This document shows, piece by piece, positions 16,948 to 25,432 of a stretch of DNA of 64,000 nt (its first letter is position 1; every line of letters begins with the position of its first letter). Under the pieces are notes generated by a model. The model was given only the letters and a program-made list of their open reading frames with translations, was not told the origin of the DNA and ran no database searches. The stretch comes from JAUIAI01 sp963732405 (GTDB taxonomy: Bacteria > Pseudomonadota > Gammaproteobacteria > Burkholderiales > Burkholderiaceae_E), in assembly GCA_963732405.1 (NCBI GenBank), contig CAVSZG010000001.1, positions 3,325,818 through 3,389,817 of the forward strand, read 5' to 3'. A program made the translations under genes and the position numbers.

Positions 16948-18336
16948 TCAGTGCAGCTTGACGTGCGGTTCGGTGCGGCGCGTGAGCAGCCGCGCCAGCG
17001 AGTCGAGCGTGACTTTGATGACACCATGCAGCGCCAGCTCATGCATCTTGTAGAGTGACTCGTACATCAGCCGCGCGAACAGGCCTTCGATGATCATGCT
17101 GCGACCGCGCTCACCGCCGATCAGGTTGCCGACGGTGCTGAATGCACCCAGCGACACCAGCGACCCGAAGTCACGATAGTGGTACTCCTCGAGTGCCTTC
17201 CCGACGAGGCGTCGCTGCACCTGGCGCAGCATCAGCGAGGCCTGCTGGTGTGCGGCCTGCGCGCGCGGCGGCACCCAGCGTGGCGCCTGGCGTGCATCAG
17301 CAGAAGGCCAGGGGCAGGCGGCGCAATCGCCGATGGCGAAGACGTCGTCGTCGCGCGAGGTCTGCAAAGTCGGCCGTACCACCAGTTGGTTGATGGGATT
17401 GCACTCCAGGCCATCGAGGGTGGAGAGCACCTCGTGAGCCTTGACGCCTGCGGCCCAGACAACCAACTCGGCGGCGATGTGACCGCCGTCGGCCAATCGA
17501 AGGCCGTCGGCAGTCACTTCGGCGACCCGGGTCCGGGTGTGCACCTGCACGCCAAGCCCGACCAGCATTTGCTCGGCCATAGAGGAAACCTGCGGTGGCA
17601 GGCCTGGCAGCACCCGATCGGCCGCTTCGACCAGATGCAGACGTAAGTCTCGATCGGGGTCGATGCGGTCCAGCCCGAAAGCCACCAGCTCGCGAGTCGA
17701 GCGGTGCAACTCGGCCGCCAACTCGACGCCGGTCGCGCCCGCGCCGACAATGGCAACGCTCAACTGGTGTCGCGCCAGTGGGGAATGCTGGGCATGGGCA
17801 CGCACCAGTGCATTGACCAGGCGACGATGGAAGCGGCGCGCGTGCGCGGTGGTCTCGAGCTTGATGCCGTGTTCATCCACACCGGGCGTGCCGAACGAGT
17901 GCACGAGGCTGCCGATGGCAATCACCAGGGTATCGTAGCCAAAGCTGCGCTCCGGCGTGACCTCGATACCGTCCTCATCGATGAAGGGCGCGACCTGCAC
18001 TTGGCGACGCTCGCGATCAATGCCGGTCAGGCGGCCGATTCGAAAAAAAAAGCCATGCCAGTGGGCCTGCGCCCGGTAGGAGACCTCGTGCGCGCCGATG
18101 TCCATGCTTCCGGCTGCGATTTCATGCAGCTTGGGCTTCCATACATGAGAACGTGCCTGGTCGATCAGCGTAATGTGCGCGCGACCTTGTCGGCCAAGCT
18201 TGTCGCCCAGGCGGGTCGCCAGTTCCAGGCCGCCGGCACCGCCACCGACGATCACAACCCGATGCACTGCACTGCTGCCCGGACGAGAGGCCGCGTCTTC
18301 GGGTGCTGTTGTGTGTTCGTGTGTTGAGATGGGCAT
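16948..18336 (-). CDS. ndh: Type II NADH:quinone oxidoreductase
   Basis: A 462-residue single-subunit, non-proton-pumping NADH dehydrogenase. Two Rossmann motifs are present: FAD-binding VVIVGGGAGGLELATRLG (about 27-44) and NADH-binding VAIVGAGATGVELAAELHR (about 195-213). DVFAIGDCAACP marks the second FAD contact, and the C-terminal segment RLMYESLYKMHELALHG is the amphipathic membrane-binding region. It precedes cioAB by 16 bp. The first 20 residues are hydrophilic and lack similarity, and no Shine-Dalgarno sequence is obvious at 18336, so a slightly later start is possible. Confidence 0.92.
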   Translation of the reverse strand: MPISTHEHTTAPEDAASRPGSSAVHRVVIVGGGAGGLELATRLGDKLGRQGRAHITLIDQARSHVWKPKLHEIAAGSMDIGAHEVSYRAQAHWHGFFFRIGRLTGIDRERRQVQVAPFIDEDGIEVTPERSFGYDTLVIAIGSLVHSFGTPGVDEHGIKLETTAHARRFHRRLVNALVRAHAQHSPLARHQLSVAIVGAGATGVELAAELHRSTRELVAFGLDRIDPDRDLRLHLVEAADRVLPGLPPQVSSMAEQMLVGLGVQVHTRTRVAEVTADGLRLADGGHIAAELVVWAAGVKAHEVLSTLDGLECNPINQLVVRPTLQTSRDDDVFAIGDCAACPWPSADARQAPRWVPPRAQAAHQQASLMLRQVQRRLVGKALEEYHYRDFGSLVSLGAFSTVGNLIGGERGRSMIIEGLFARLMYESLYKMHELALHGVIKVTLDSLARLLTRRTEPHVKLH

Positions 18337-18339
18337 CGG

Positions 18340-18423
18340 TTACTGTGCGAATGACCGGTGAATGAATGTCGGCTTGCAATTGCCGAGAAACGCCGCCATG
18401 CCGTTGCGCTGATCCGCGGCGCG
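18340..18423 (-). pseudogene. 3' remnant of an enoyl-CoA hydratase gene
   Basis: Directly after the yciA stop the minus strand encodes RAADQRNGMAAFLGNCKPTF and then IHRSFAQ-stop. This matches the C-terminal end of enoyl-CoA hydratase/isomerase (crotonase) proteins, where an ADQ-x-G-M-x-A-F-L-x-K-x-P-x-F pattern is usual. Nothing of the remaining 230 residues is present, and there is no start codon. It is a scar of a deletion between the thioesterase and ndh genes, near the boundary of the catabolic series. Confidence 0.55.
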
Positions 18424-18810
18424 TCAGGGTTTGACCAGGGACCGCGGTTGTCCTTGATCATCAATGGCCACATAGGTCAGATTGGCCTCCGTCACCCGAA
18501 CTACCTGAGGGTCCGATGGGTTGCGCTGGGCATAGACTTCAACGTTGACGGAGACCGATGTATTGCCAATACGAAGCACCTGGGCATAGAAGCTCAGCAG
18601 ATCACCGATCGAGACCGGTTGCTTGAACACAAACTCGTTGACCGCAACCGTGGCGATGCGGCCCTTGGCCAGGCGGGCGGCCAATACGCCGCCCGCGATG
18701 TCGACCTGGGCCATGATCCATCCGCCGAAGATATCGCCGTTGGCGTTGACATCGGCTGGCATGGGCATCACGCGCATCACCAGTTCGCGGTCGATGGGCA
18801 GGCTGGTCAT
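18424..18810 (-). CDS. yciA: YciA-type acyl-CoA thioesterase
   Basis: A 128-residue hot-dog-fold thioesterase. The YciA active-site motif NANGDIFGGWIMAQVDIAGG (Asn, Asp) lies at about residues 22-41, and VAVNEFVFKQPVSIGDLL follows. YciA enzymes hydrolyse a broad range of short to long acyl-CoAs and so recycle free CoA. The ATG at 18810 gives the conserved N terminus, 14 bp after phaC. In this setting it could relieve acyl-CoA overload next to PHA synthesis. It is the last intact gene of the series. Confidence 0.88.
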   Translation of the reverse strand: MTSLPIDRELVMRVMPMPADVNANGDIFGGWIMAQVDIAGGVLAARLAKGRIATVAVNEFVFKQPVSIGDLLSFYAQVLRIGNTSVSVNVEVYAQRNPSDPQVVRVTEANLTYVAIDDQGQPRSLVKP

Positions 18811-18824
18811 GACAGTTCCGGAAT

Positions 18825-20525
18825 TCAACGGGCTCGTACCTGGACATAGCGTCCGGGCGCCGGTTCGATGGGCTTGTACTTCGTATTGCCGAGCCGTTTT
18901 CGGGCAGCAACCGACCTGCCTGACCGGGGCGCCAACCACTTGATCCAGTGATTCCACCAACTACCGGGTGATTCGGTTGCACTGGCCAACCATTGTTCGG
19001 CGTCGTCTCCCTGCTTGCCGTCAGTCCAGTAGCTTCGCCTGTTCTTCGACGCCGGATTGATCACGCCGGCGATATGGCCGCTGGCGCCCAGGACGAACTG
19101 AGTCTTGCCACTGACCAGTTGCGTGGTCTGGTAGGCCGATCGCCAGGGCACGATGTGGTCTTCCTGTGTTGCCAGCACATAACTCGGCATGTCGATGTCG
19201 CCAAGATCGACCGGCGTGCCGCACATCGTCAGCTTGCCGGGCAGGCGAAGCTTGTTTTCAAGATACATATTGCGCAGATACCAGGCATACATCGGCCCGG
19301 GGAGATTGGTTGCGTCGGCATTCCAGTACAGCAGGTCGAAGGCCTCGGGCGACTTGCCCTTCAGATAGTTGTTGATCACGTTCGGCCATATCAGATCGTT
19401 GGCCCGTAGTGTCTGAAAGACAAAGCCGAGTTCGGCGCCGGGATAAATGCCCCCGCGGCCAATCGTCTGTTCGCGTTGCGAAACACCTTGTTCGTCAATG
19501 AACACCCCCAGGTCACCGGGGTCTCGAAAGTCGAGCATCGTCGTCAGCAGGGTCAGGCTGGCCACCGACTCATTGCCTCGTGCCCGGAGAACCGCCAGGG
19601 CTGACGCCAGTATCGTGCCACCGACGCACCATCCGACTGCGTTAACCTGGTCGGCGCCACTGATCGCGATGGCAACGTCGATGGCCGTCATCGCGCCTTT
19701 TTCGAGATAGTCATCCCAGGTGAAATGACTGCAGCTCACGTCGGGATTACGCCATGACACCAGGAAGACGGTATGGCCTTGCTCAGCCGCAAAGCGCACA
19801 AAGGAATTGTCCGGCTGTAGATCGAGGATGTAGAACTTGTTGATGCACGGGGGTACGATCACCAGTGGTCGGGCAGCCACTTTCTCGGTCAAAGGTGCGT
19901 ACTGGATCAGCTGCAGCAGTTCGTTCTCGAAGATGACAGAGCCGGCCGATACCGCAACATTCCTGCCGACTTCAAACGCATTTTCGTCGGTAATCGTCAG
20001 GCCGCCCTTTCGTAGGTCCTCAAACAGGTTCTGCATGCCAGCCTGCAGACTTTGGCCATGGGTTTCGCCCGCCGTCTTGATCACATCGGGATTGGTCGCC
20101 GGAAAATTGGCCGGGCTCATGGCGTCGATGAACTGGCGCGTGAAGAACCGGACTCGATGCTTGGCCTGGTCATCGAGATCCGCGGCTTCCACCAGCTCAG
20201 CCAACAAACGGGCGTTGAGCAGGTAGCTTTGTTTCAGGAAGCTGTAGCCGTGATCCTCGCGCCAGGCGTCGGCGTTGAACCGGCGGTCGCCACGTTCGGG
20301 CGTGATCACCGGGTCGGCCGCAGTGGTACTGGTAAGCATCCGGCCCCAGAGTTGCAGTTGCTGCTGCAAATAGCCCAGTTGAACCTCAGCGAGGGACGTG
20401 TCGGTTGTCGGCGCCGCACTGGTGCTCTGGGATATCGGCAAGGCTACGAGCGATTGCGACAAGGTCTGCGCGGCCTTGAAAAACCCTTGTAGATATTCGT
20501 CTGGCATATGGAATGGACTGTTCAT
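18825..20525 (-). CDS. phaC: Class I poly(3-hydroxyalkanoate) synthase
   Basis: A 566-residue PHA synthase that polymerises (R)-3-hydroxyacyl-CoA on the granule surface. The lipase-like box is GWCVGG with nucleophile C300; the partner aspartate D456 is in ATQEDHIVPW and the catalytic base H484 in GASGHIAG. The N-terminal PhaC domain is about residues 70-240. The length and lack of a PhaE/PhaR partner fit class I. GAGGA lies eight bases before the ATG. It follows a phasin gene and a 109-residue unknown at regular 31-bp gaps. No phaA or phaB is present here, so monomer supply probably comes from MaoC or from elsewhere. Confidence 0.93.
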   Translation of the reverse strand: MNSPFHMPDEYLQGFFKAAQTLSQSLVALPISQSTSAAPTTDTSLAEVQLGYLQQQLQLWGRMLTSTTAADPVITPERGDRRFNADAWREDHGYSFLKQSYLLNARLLAELVEAADLDDQAKHRVRFFTRQFIDAMSPANFPATNPDVIKTAGETHGQSLQAGMQNLFEDLRKGGLTITDENAFEVGRNVAVSAGSVIFENELLQLIQYAPLTEKVAARPLVIVPPCINKFYILDLQPDNSFVRFAAEQGHTVFLVSWRNPDVSCSHFTWDDYLEKGAMTAIDVAIAISGADQVNAVGWCVGGTILASALAVLRARGNESVASLTLLTTMLDFRDPGDLGVFIDEQGVSQREQTIGRGGIYPGAELGFVFQTLRANDLIWPNVINNYLKGKSPEAFDLLYWNADATNLPGPMYAWYLRNMYLENKLRLPGKLTMCGTPVDLGDIDMPSYVLATQEDHIVPWRSAYQTTQLVSGKTQFVLGASGHIAGVINPASKNRRSYWTDGKQGDDAEQWLASATESPGSWWNHWIKWLAPRSGRSVAARKRLGNTKYKPIEPAPGRYVQVRAR

Positions 20526-20556
20526 CCGGGTTCCTCGGTAGTAGGGAGGTGTTCAC

Positions 20557-20886
20557 TCAAGCGTAGGCGACGACTGAGCTTTCTACCGTCGTCTGTTGCT
20601 CGTCGTGGCGCACCGGGCGCAAGATTTGCACACCACTTCCACAAGTCGGCAGGCCGCCATGGCACTCGACCAGTGCGCCAAGCGCCTCGATCCCGGCCCA
20701 GCTTGCGCCAGCACGCCGAGCTGCCAGACCGTGCAAGGTCGCGTCATCGCCGTGCCGGGAAAGGCTCGGGGCCGCCAGCACGAGATACCGCATCTTCCCC
20801 TCAACGGCCGCCAGCCCGGGTTGCTGCAACACGTTGTGGTGGGCCAACAGCCGGGATTCGAGACCCGAATCAGGTGGTTTGGTCAC
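20557..20886 (-). CDS. Uncharacterised protein between phasin and phaC
   Basis: A 109-residue protein I do not recognise. Support for a real gene: the GTG start at 20886 has GGAGG eight bases upstream, and the gaps to phasin (31 bp) and phaC (31 bp) match those between neighbouring genes. The protein has no membrane segment or signal peptide. Two cysteines lie near the middle (VECHGGLPTCGSG). MRYLVLAAPSLSRHGDDATL suggests a beta strand followed by a loop. It might be a granule-associated or regulatory factor, by position only. Confidence 0.55.
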   Translation of the reverse strand: MTKPPDSGLESRLLAHHNVLQQPGLAAVEGKMRYLVLAAPSLSRHGDDATLHGLAARRAGASWAGIEALGALVECHGGLPTCGSGVQILRPVRHDEQQTTVESSVVAYA

Positions 20887-20917
20887 GTCGCCATCCTCCG
20901 TGTGTCATCATTTGAGC

Positions 20918-21352
20918 CTATTCGGGCTTCATCAGACTGGTGAGTTCCCGCAGGCTTTGCTGCGCACGCGCAGTGATGCCGCTCAATGCGGCAGTGTGGG
21001 CTTTTTGTGCGATCTCGCCAACTTCTTTCATATCGGCCAATGCCTTCTCATAGGCCTTACGGGCCAGGTCAGCCTGCTTCAATGGATCGACAGCGCCACT
21101 TTCGCCCTTGCCCAGCTTCTGAGCGCTTTCCTGAGCCGCCTGCAGCGCCTGTGTGAGGATCTCGCTCTGTTTTCTTGCAATCTGCTGCATTGCCGCAACA
21201 GTCTCGCGATTCGCCGCAATCAGCGCGTCCATATCCTTGCGGCGTGACTCGATGATGGCATTCACGTCCACGCCGGGCATCTTGAACTGCTTGACCAGTT
21301 CATCCAGGTTTGCGAACGGGTTGGTGAAATCAGGGGTGTTGGCTTTGCTCAT
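20918..21352 (-). CDS. phaP: Phasin-family protein
   Basis: A 144-residue, almost entirely helical phasin. The N terminus NPFANLDELVKQFKMPGVDV and the Ala/Gln/Lys-rich amphipathic helices (about 35-140) are typical of the TIGR-type phasin family that coats PHA granules and limits their size. AGGAG lies seven bases before the ATG. It sits between maoC and the 109-residue unknown, supporting a real PHA locus. Confidence 0.87.
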   Translation of the reverse strand: MSKANTPDFTNPFANLDELVKQFKMPGVDVNAIIESRRKDMDALIAANRETVAAMQQIARKQSEILTQALQAAQESAQKLGKGESGAVDPLKQADLARKAYEKALADMKEVGEIAQKAHTAALSGITARAQQSLRELTSLMKPE

Positions 21353-21382
21353 GGTATGGCTCCTTGTGTGTCGGGATGAGAA

Positions 21383-21820
21383 TCAGATATTCGCCTTACG
21401 CTTCGTGGGCATGACCAGCGCTTCACCATCGATCACGACCCTGTCGCCGACCTTGCAGACCGTGGTCAGCGTCACGCGGCCTTTTTCAGCATGAAGCTCT
21501 TTGACAGTCACCTCGGCATGCACCGTATCACCCGGGCGAACCGGCGCCTTGAAACGCAGGTTCTGGCCGAGATAAATCGTTCCGGCGCCGGGCAGCCGAC
21601 CGGCGATCGCCGCTGAAATCACACTCGCGGTCAGCATGCCGTGGGCAATACGTCCCTTGAAGGCCGTTGTTCGGGCAAATTCTTCATTGATGTGCACTGC
21701 GTTGTTATCACCCGAGGCGCCGGCGAACAACACGATGTCGGCCTCGGTGATCGTCTTGGCGAAGGTCGCGCTCATGCCAACCTCCAGGTCTTCCAGGTCG
21801 TAACCATTCAGTGGGTTCAT
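21383..21820 (-). CDS. MaoC-like (R)-specific enoyl-CoA hydratase
   Basis: A 145-residue hot-dog-fold hydratase. The hydratase-2 motif is complete: ADIVLFAGASGDNNAVHINE (catalytic Asp and His), then GRIAHGMLTASVIS. Single-domain members such as PhaJ turn trans-2-enoyl-CoA into (R)-3-hydroxyacyl-CoA, the direct PHA precursor. Given phasin and phaC downstream, a PhaJ role is likely, though I assign it by context and not by a specific residue. The ATG at 21820 (MNPLNGYDLEDL) is the family start; the gap to the upstream IOR gene is 28 bp. Confidence 0.85.
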   Translation of the reverse strand: MNPLNGYDLEDLEVGMSATFAKTITEADIVLFAGASGDNNAVHINEEFARTTAFKGRIAHGMLTASVISAAIAGRLPGAGTIYLGQNLRFKAPVRPGDTVHAEVTVKELHAEKGRVTLTTVCKVGDRVVIDGEALVMPTKRKANI

Positions 21821-21848
21821 GCTGTCTCCAGTTCGGACGGTTCTGCGT

Positions 21849-24800
21849 TCATACCGCCTCGGCGGGCTGAGGCTCCGATCGGGACGACTGCGGCGTCGGA
21901 CTTCGGAATGCCTCCCACCGTTGGGCACGCAATTGTCTGGCCTGCTCGATCGAGGCCTCCTTGACGTGGCCGTAGCCGCGGATTTCATCTGGCACGCTCG
22001 CCAGCGCCACTGCCGCGGCATGATTGGCGGGTGTCAACTGCTGGCAGATCTGCTCAATATCCTGCAGATAGCTGTCGATCAGCGACCGTTCTTCACGCCG
22101 CTCCTGGGTTCTCCCGAAGATGTCGAGACTGCTGCCGCGCAGATGCTTGAACCCGGCGAGAATGCCGAATGCGCGGGACATCCACCCACCGAACTGACGC
22201 TTGATCAGATGACCGGACACGGGATCCCGCTTCGAGATGGCCGGTGGGGCGAGGTTGTACTTGACACTGTAGCCATTGGGGAACATTGCGTCCAGTTGCG
22301 CCTTGAATGCCGGGTCACTGTGCAGGCGCGCGACTTCGTATTCATCCTTGTAGGCCATCAGCTTGTAAAGATAGCGTGCAACAGCGTTCCCGAGTGAATT
22401 CTGACCGGCGACCTTGCCGGTCTCGGCGTCGACCACACGCTTGACGGCGTCGGCGTACCGCTTCGCATAGGCCTCGTCCTGGTAGGCGATCAGGTCAGGC
22501 ACCCTTACCTCGAGCAGCCGCCTGGTTTCACCGACGGCACCAACGCTATCGACGATGGATCGCGCCGCTGCCGGGATCTCGGGTTTGTTGACTTTGGCAG
22601 CGTACTTTTCAATCTCGGCCAGCACAAACGCCCGATCGATCACGGTCATGCGGCCCCAGCGGAACGCTGCGAGACTCTGTTCGACGCCGACGCCGGACTT
22701 TCGGATGGCAGCCTCGATCGACTCAGCTTTCAATGGGATTGTTCCTGCCTGAAATGCCACGCCAACCATGAAGTTGTTGGTCGCCATGGCATCGCCGAAC
22801 AATCCCTCCGCCATCGCCTGCCCGTCCACATAGACGTTGTGCTCCCGCCGAGTGACCCGGTCTATGCCATCGGTCAGCGACTGAACAATGGGGAAGATGC
22901 TGCGCCGATTGGATACCATCTGGCCGGTCGGCGTCTGCGTTGTATTGACCACTGCGATCGTTCGGTCAGGCAGACATTTGTCCAGATTCTTCGGGTCCGT
23001 TGCGTTGAGAATATCGAACCCCAGATACAGATCAGTGCGGCCATCAGAAATCTTGTTCGATCCGTCGAAAGGTTCGTGCGTGATCTTGATGTCGGAGATC
23101 ACCGCGCCGCCCTTCTGGGCGAGACCCGTCTGATCCAGACCGATGACGTGCTTGCCTTCCAGGCGCGCAGCATTGGCGATCGTGGCAACCACGGTCACTG
23201 ATCCGGTGCCGCCGATGCCCATCACGTGGATGCCGAAGCCGAAACTCGAGTCGACCTTGGACACCGGCTCTGGGAGTTCGCGTTCAAGCGCTGGAATCCG
23301 CCCTTTCTTCTTCTTTTTGACTGGTTTTCCGTCGGCTTCGGCAACGGGTTCTGGACTTGGCGTCACTGTCACGAATGACGGACAGAAGCCCTTGACACAC
23401 GAAAAATCCTTGTTACATGACGATTGATGGATTCGGGTCTTACGACCGAATTCGGTGGCTACTGGTTCAACACTCATGCAATTGCTCTTGACGCCGCAAT
23501 CGCCGCAGCCCTCACAGACACGTTCATTGATGACGGTGACTTCTACCGGTTCTTCGGCCTTGCCGCGGCTGCGGGCGCGGCGCAGTTCGGCCGCGCATTC
23601 CTGGTCGTGAACCAGCACCGTGGTTCCGGGTATTGCAGCCAATGTGTTTTGAGCTTCCTCGAGCCGGTCCCGATGCCAGACCTCGGTAGCGCCGGGTAGC
23701 CCGCTGATGGCTTCAGGACGGTCACTGGTGACGATCACCTTCTTCGCGCCGTTCGCCAGCAGATCCGACACCAGATTGGCCAGCGGCTCCTCACCCATGA
23801 TCTGCTGGCCGCCGGTCATCGATGTATGCGCGTTGCGAAGCACCTTGAAGGTGATATTGGTATTGGTACTGGCACAGTAGCGAATGGCCAGGCTGCCTGA
23901 GTGGGCGTAGGTCCCATCACCCATGTTCTGGAAGATATGTTTGGTGTCAGTGAAAGGCGCCATGCCGATCCACTGGGCGCCTTCGGCGCCCATGTGAGTG
24001 CCCATCACCACATTGCGGTTCATCCACATGGCCATCGTATGGCAACCGATACCGGCTGAGACGATGCTGCCCTCAGGCGAGGTGGTGGAGGAGTTGTGAG
24101 GGCAGCCAGAGCAATACCACGCCGTACGGGTCGCTGTCTGGAGCTTCTGGCGCGCATGAATCTCGTCCAGCCTTTTGAGCCAGGCTTCAGCTGACTCGAC
24201 ATGGGCCTTTTGCGAGAGCCTTCGGGTTAACGCGCGACCAATGACGTCGGATTCAAACTCGCCATAGTGCGGAAGAAGCTCTTTCTCCTGTTCGTCGAAC
24301 TTGCCGACGATACGCGGCGCGTTGGCCATGCCGTAAAGCACATTCTTGGCAAACATCTCGAGGAACGGTCGTTTTTCCTCGACAACGAAGATCTCCTCCA
24401 ATCCGCGGGCGAATTCACGCACGATCTGCGGTTCCATCGGGAAGAGCATGCCCATCTTCAGGATGCGGATCCCGTATCGGCGAAGCGCTGCGTCGTCCAG
24501 GCCAAGTTCGAGGAAGCATTGGCGCAGGTCGTGGTAGGTTTTTCCGGCGGTAATGATGCCCAGCCAGGCGTCGCGGTTCTCGAAGACGATTTGGTTGAGC
24601 TTGTTGGCGGCGGCGTACCGCTTGGCCACTTCGAGCCGTCGGGTGTAGAGCGACTGTTCCATCTCCAGAGCCTCGGCCCGAACGTTCATGCCGAGATTCA
24701 TGGTTGGCACAAACAACTTGCCGTCAAACGTGAGGTCTGGTGTCACGAAGTTCAGACGGCCCGGGTCGACATTGGCAGAACCACTGCCGTCTGCCACGTT

Positions 24801-25415
24801 CGTGACAATTTTGAGGCCTACCCACAATCCGGAAAGACGAGACATCATGTAGCCGTGCAGGCCGAGGTCGAGAATCTCCTGCACATTTCCGGGAAAGAGC
24901 GACGGAATACCGACGTGCATCAGCATAGGCTCTGACTGGCTGCACAATGACGAGCTCTTGCAGCTCGGGTCGTCGCCAGCCACCGCGACCACTCCGCCAT
25001 TTTTCCCGATTCCCGTGTAGTTGGCGTGTTTCAGGGCATCGCCACTCCGGTCAACACCAGGCGCTTTTCCATACCACAGGCCGGTGACTCCGTCATACTT
25101 TTGCTTGCCAACGGTATGCAGCATCTGCGTGCCCCATACGGCCGTGGCAGCGAGGTCTTCATTCAGACCATCAACGAAGTGGATGTTCCTTGCCAGCAGG
25201 GCCTTCTGATTCCTGATGAGCGCAGCATCCAACATGCCGACCGGCGAGCCGCGGTAGCCGGAGATAAACATGCCGGTTCTGAGTCCACGCCGTTCATCAG
25301 CCCGGGACTGATCGAGTGTGAGTCGAACCAGCGCGTCAATGCCGCCCATATTGATGGTGCCCGCCTCCGTGGCGAAGGGATCGGCAGTGTTGGGTGACTC
25401 GTTTATGGATGCCAT
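21849..25415 (-). CDS. Fused indolepyruvate:ferredoxin oxidoreductase-type enzyme
   Basis: A 1188-residue thiamine-diphosphate enzyme with alpha, beta and gamma domains in one chain. The N terminus binds the pyrimidine part (GGIDALVRLTLDQSRADERR). Around 430 is a cysteine-rich YCSGCPHNSST; the TPP/Mg site lies near GIGCHTMAMWMNRN. A ferredoxin-like cluster region contains CEGCGDCGVKSNC and CNKDFSCVKGFCPSF. The C-terminal gamma domain shows GIGGTGSVTVVATIANAA. Such enzymes oxidatively decarboxylate aryl-2-oxoacids to aryl-acyl-CoA. It lies 17 bp after the oxalocrotonate decarboxylase gene, so it is part of the aromatic series. The true substrate is unknown. Confidence 0.88.
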   Translation of the reverse strand: MASINESPNTADPFATEAGTINMGGIDALVRLTLDQSRADERRGLRTGMFISGYRGSPVGMLDAALIRNQKALLARNIHFVDGLNEDLAATAVWGTQMLHTVGKQKYDGVTGLWYGKAPGVDRSGDALKHANYTGIGKNGGVVAVAGDDPSCKSSSLCSQSEPMLMHVGIPSLFPGNVQEILDLGLHGYMMSRLSGLWVGLKIVTNVADGSGSANVDPGRLNFVTPDLTFDGKLFVPTMNLGMNVRAEALEMEQSLYTRRLEVAKRYAAANKLNQIVFENRDAWLGIITAGKTYHDLRQCFLELGLDDAALRRYGIRILKMGMLFPMEPQIVREFARGLEEIFVVEEKRPFLEMFAKNVLYGMANAPRIVGKFDEQEKELLPHYGEFESDVIGRALTRRLSQKAHVESAEAWLKRLDEIHARQKLQTATRTAWYCSGCPHNSSTTSPEGSIVSAGIGCHTMAMWMNRNVVMGTHMGAEGAQWIGMAPFTDTKHIFQNMGDGTYAHSGSLAIRYCASTNTNITFKVLRNAHTSMTGGQQIMGEEPLANLVSDLLANGAKKVIVTSDRPEAISGLPGATEVWHRDRLEEAQNTLAAIPGTTVLVHDQECAAELRRARSRGKAEEPVEVTVINERVCEGCGDCGVKSNCMSVEPVATEFGRKTRIHQSSCNKDFSCVKGFCPSFVTVTPSPEPVAEADGKPVKKKKKGRIPALERELPEPVSKVDSSFGFGIHVMGIGGTGSVTVVATIANAARLEGKHVIGLDQTGLAQKGGAVISDIKITHEPFDGSNKISDGRTDLYLGFDILNATDPKNLDKCLPDRTIAVVNTTQTPTGQMVSNRRSIFPIVQSLTDGIDRVTRREHNVYVDGQAMAEGLFGDAMATNNFMVGVAFQAGTIPLKAESIEAAIRKSGVGVEQSLAAFRWGRMTVIDRAFVLAEIEKYAAKVNKPEIPAAARSIVDSVGAVGETRRLLEVRVPDLIAYQDEAYAKRYADAVKRVVDAETGKVAGQNSLGNAVARYLYKLMAYKDEYEVARLHSDPAFKAQLDAMFPNGYSVKYNLAPPAISKRDPVSGHLIKRQFGGWMSRAFGILAGFKHLRGSSLDIFGRTQERREERSLIDSYLQDIEQICQQLTPANHAAAVALASVPDEIRGYGHVKEASIEQARQLRAQRWEAFRSPTPQSSRSEPQPAEAV

Positions 25416-25432
25416 GACTCTTCCTGTAAAGA

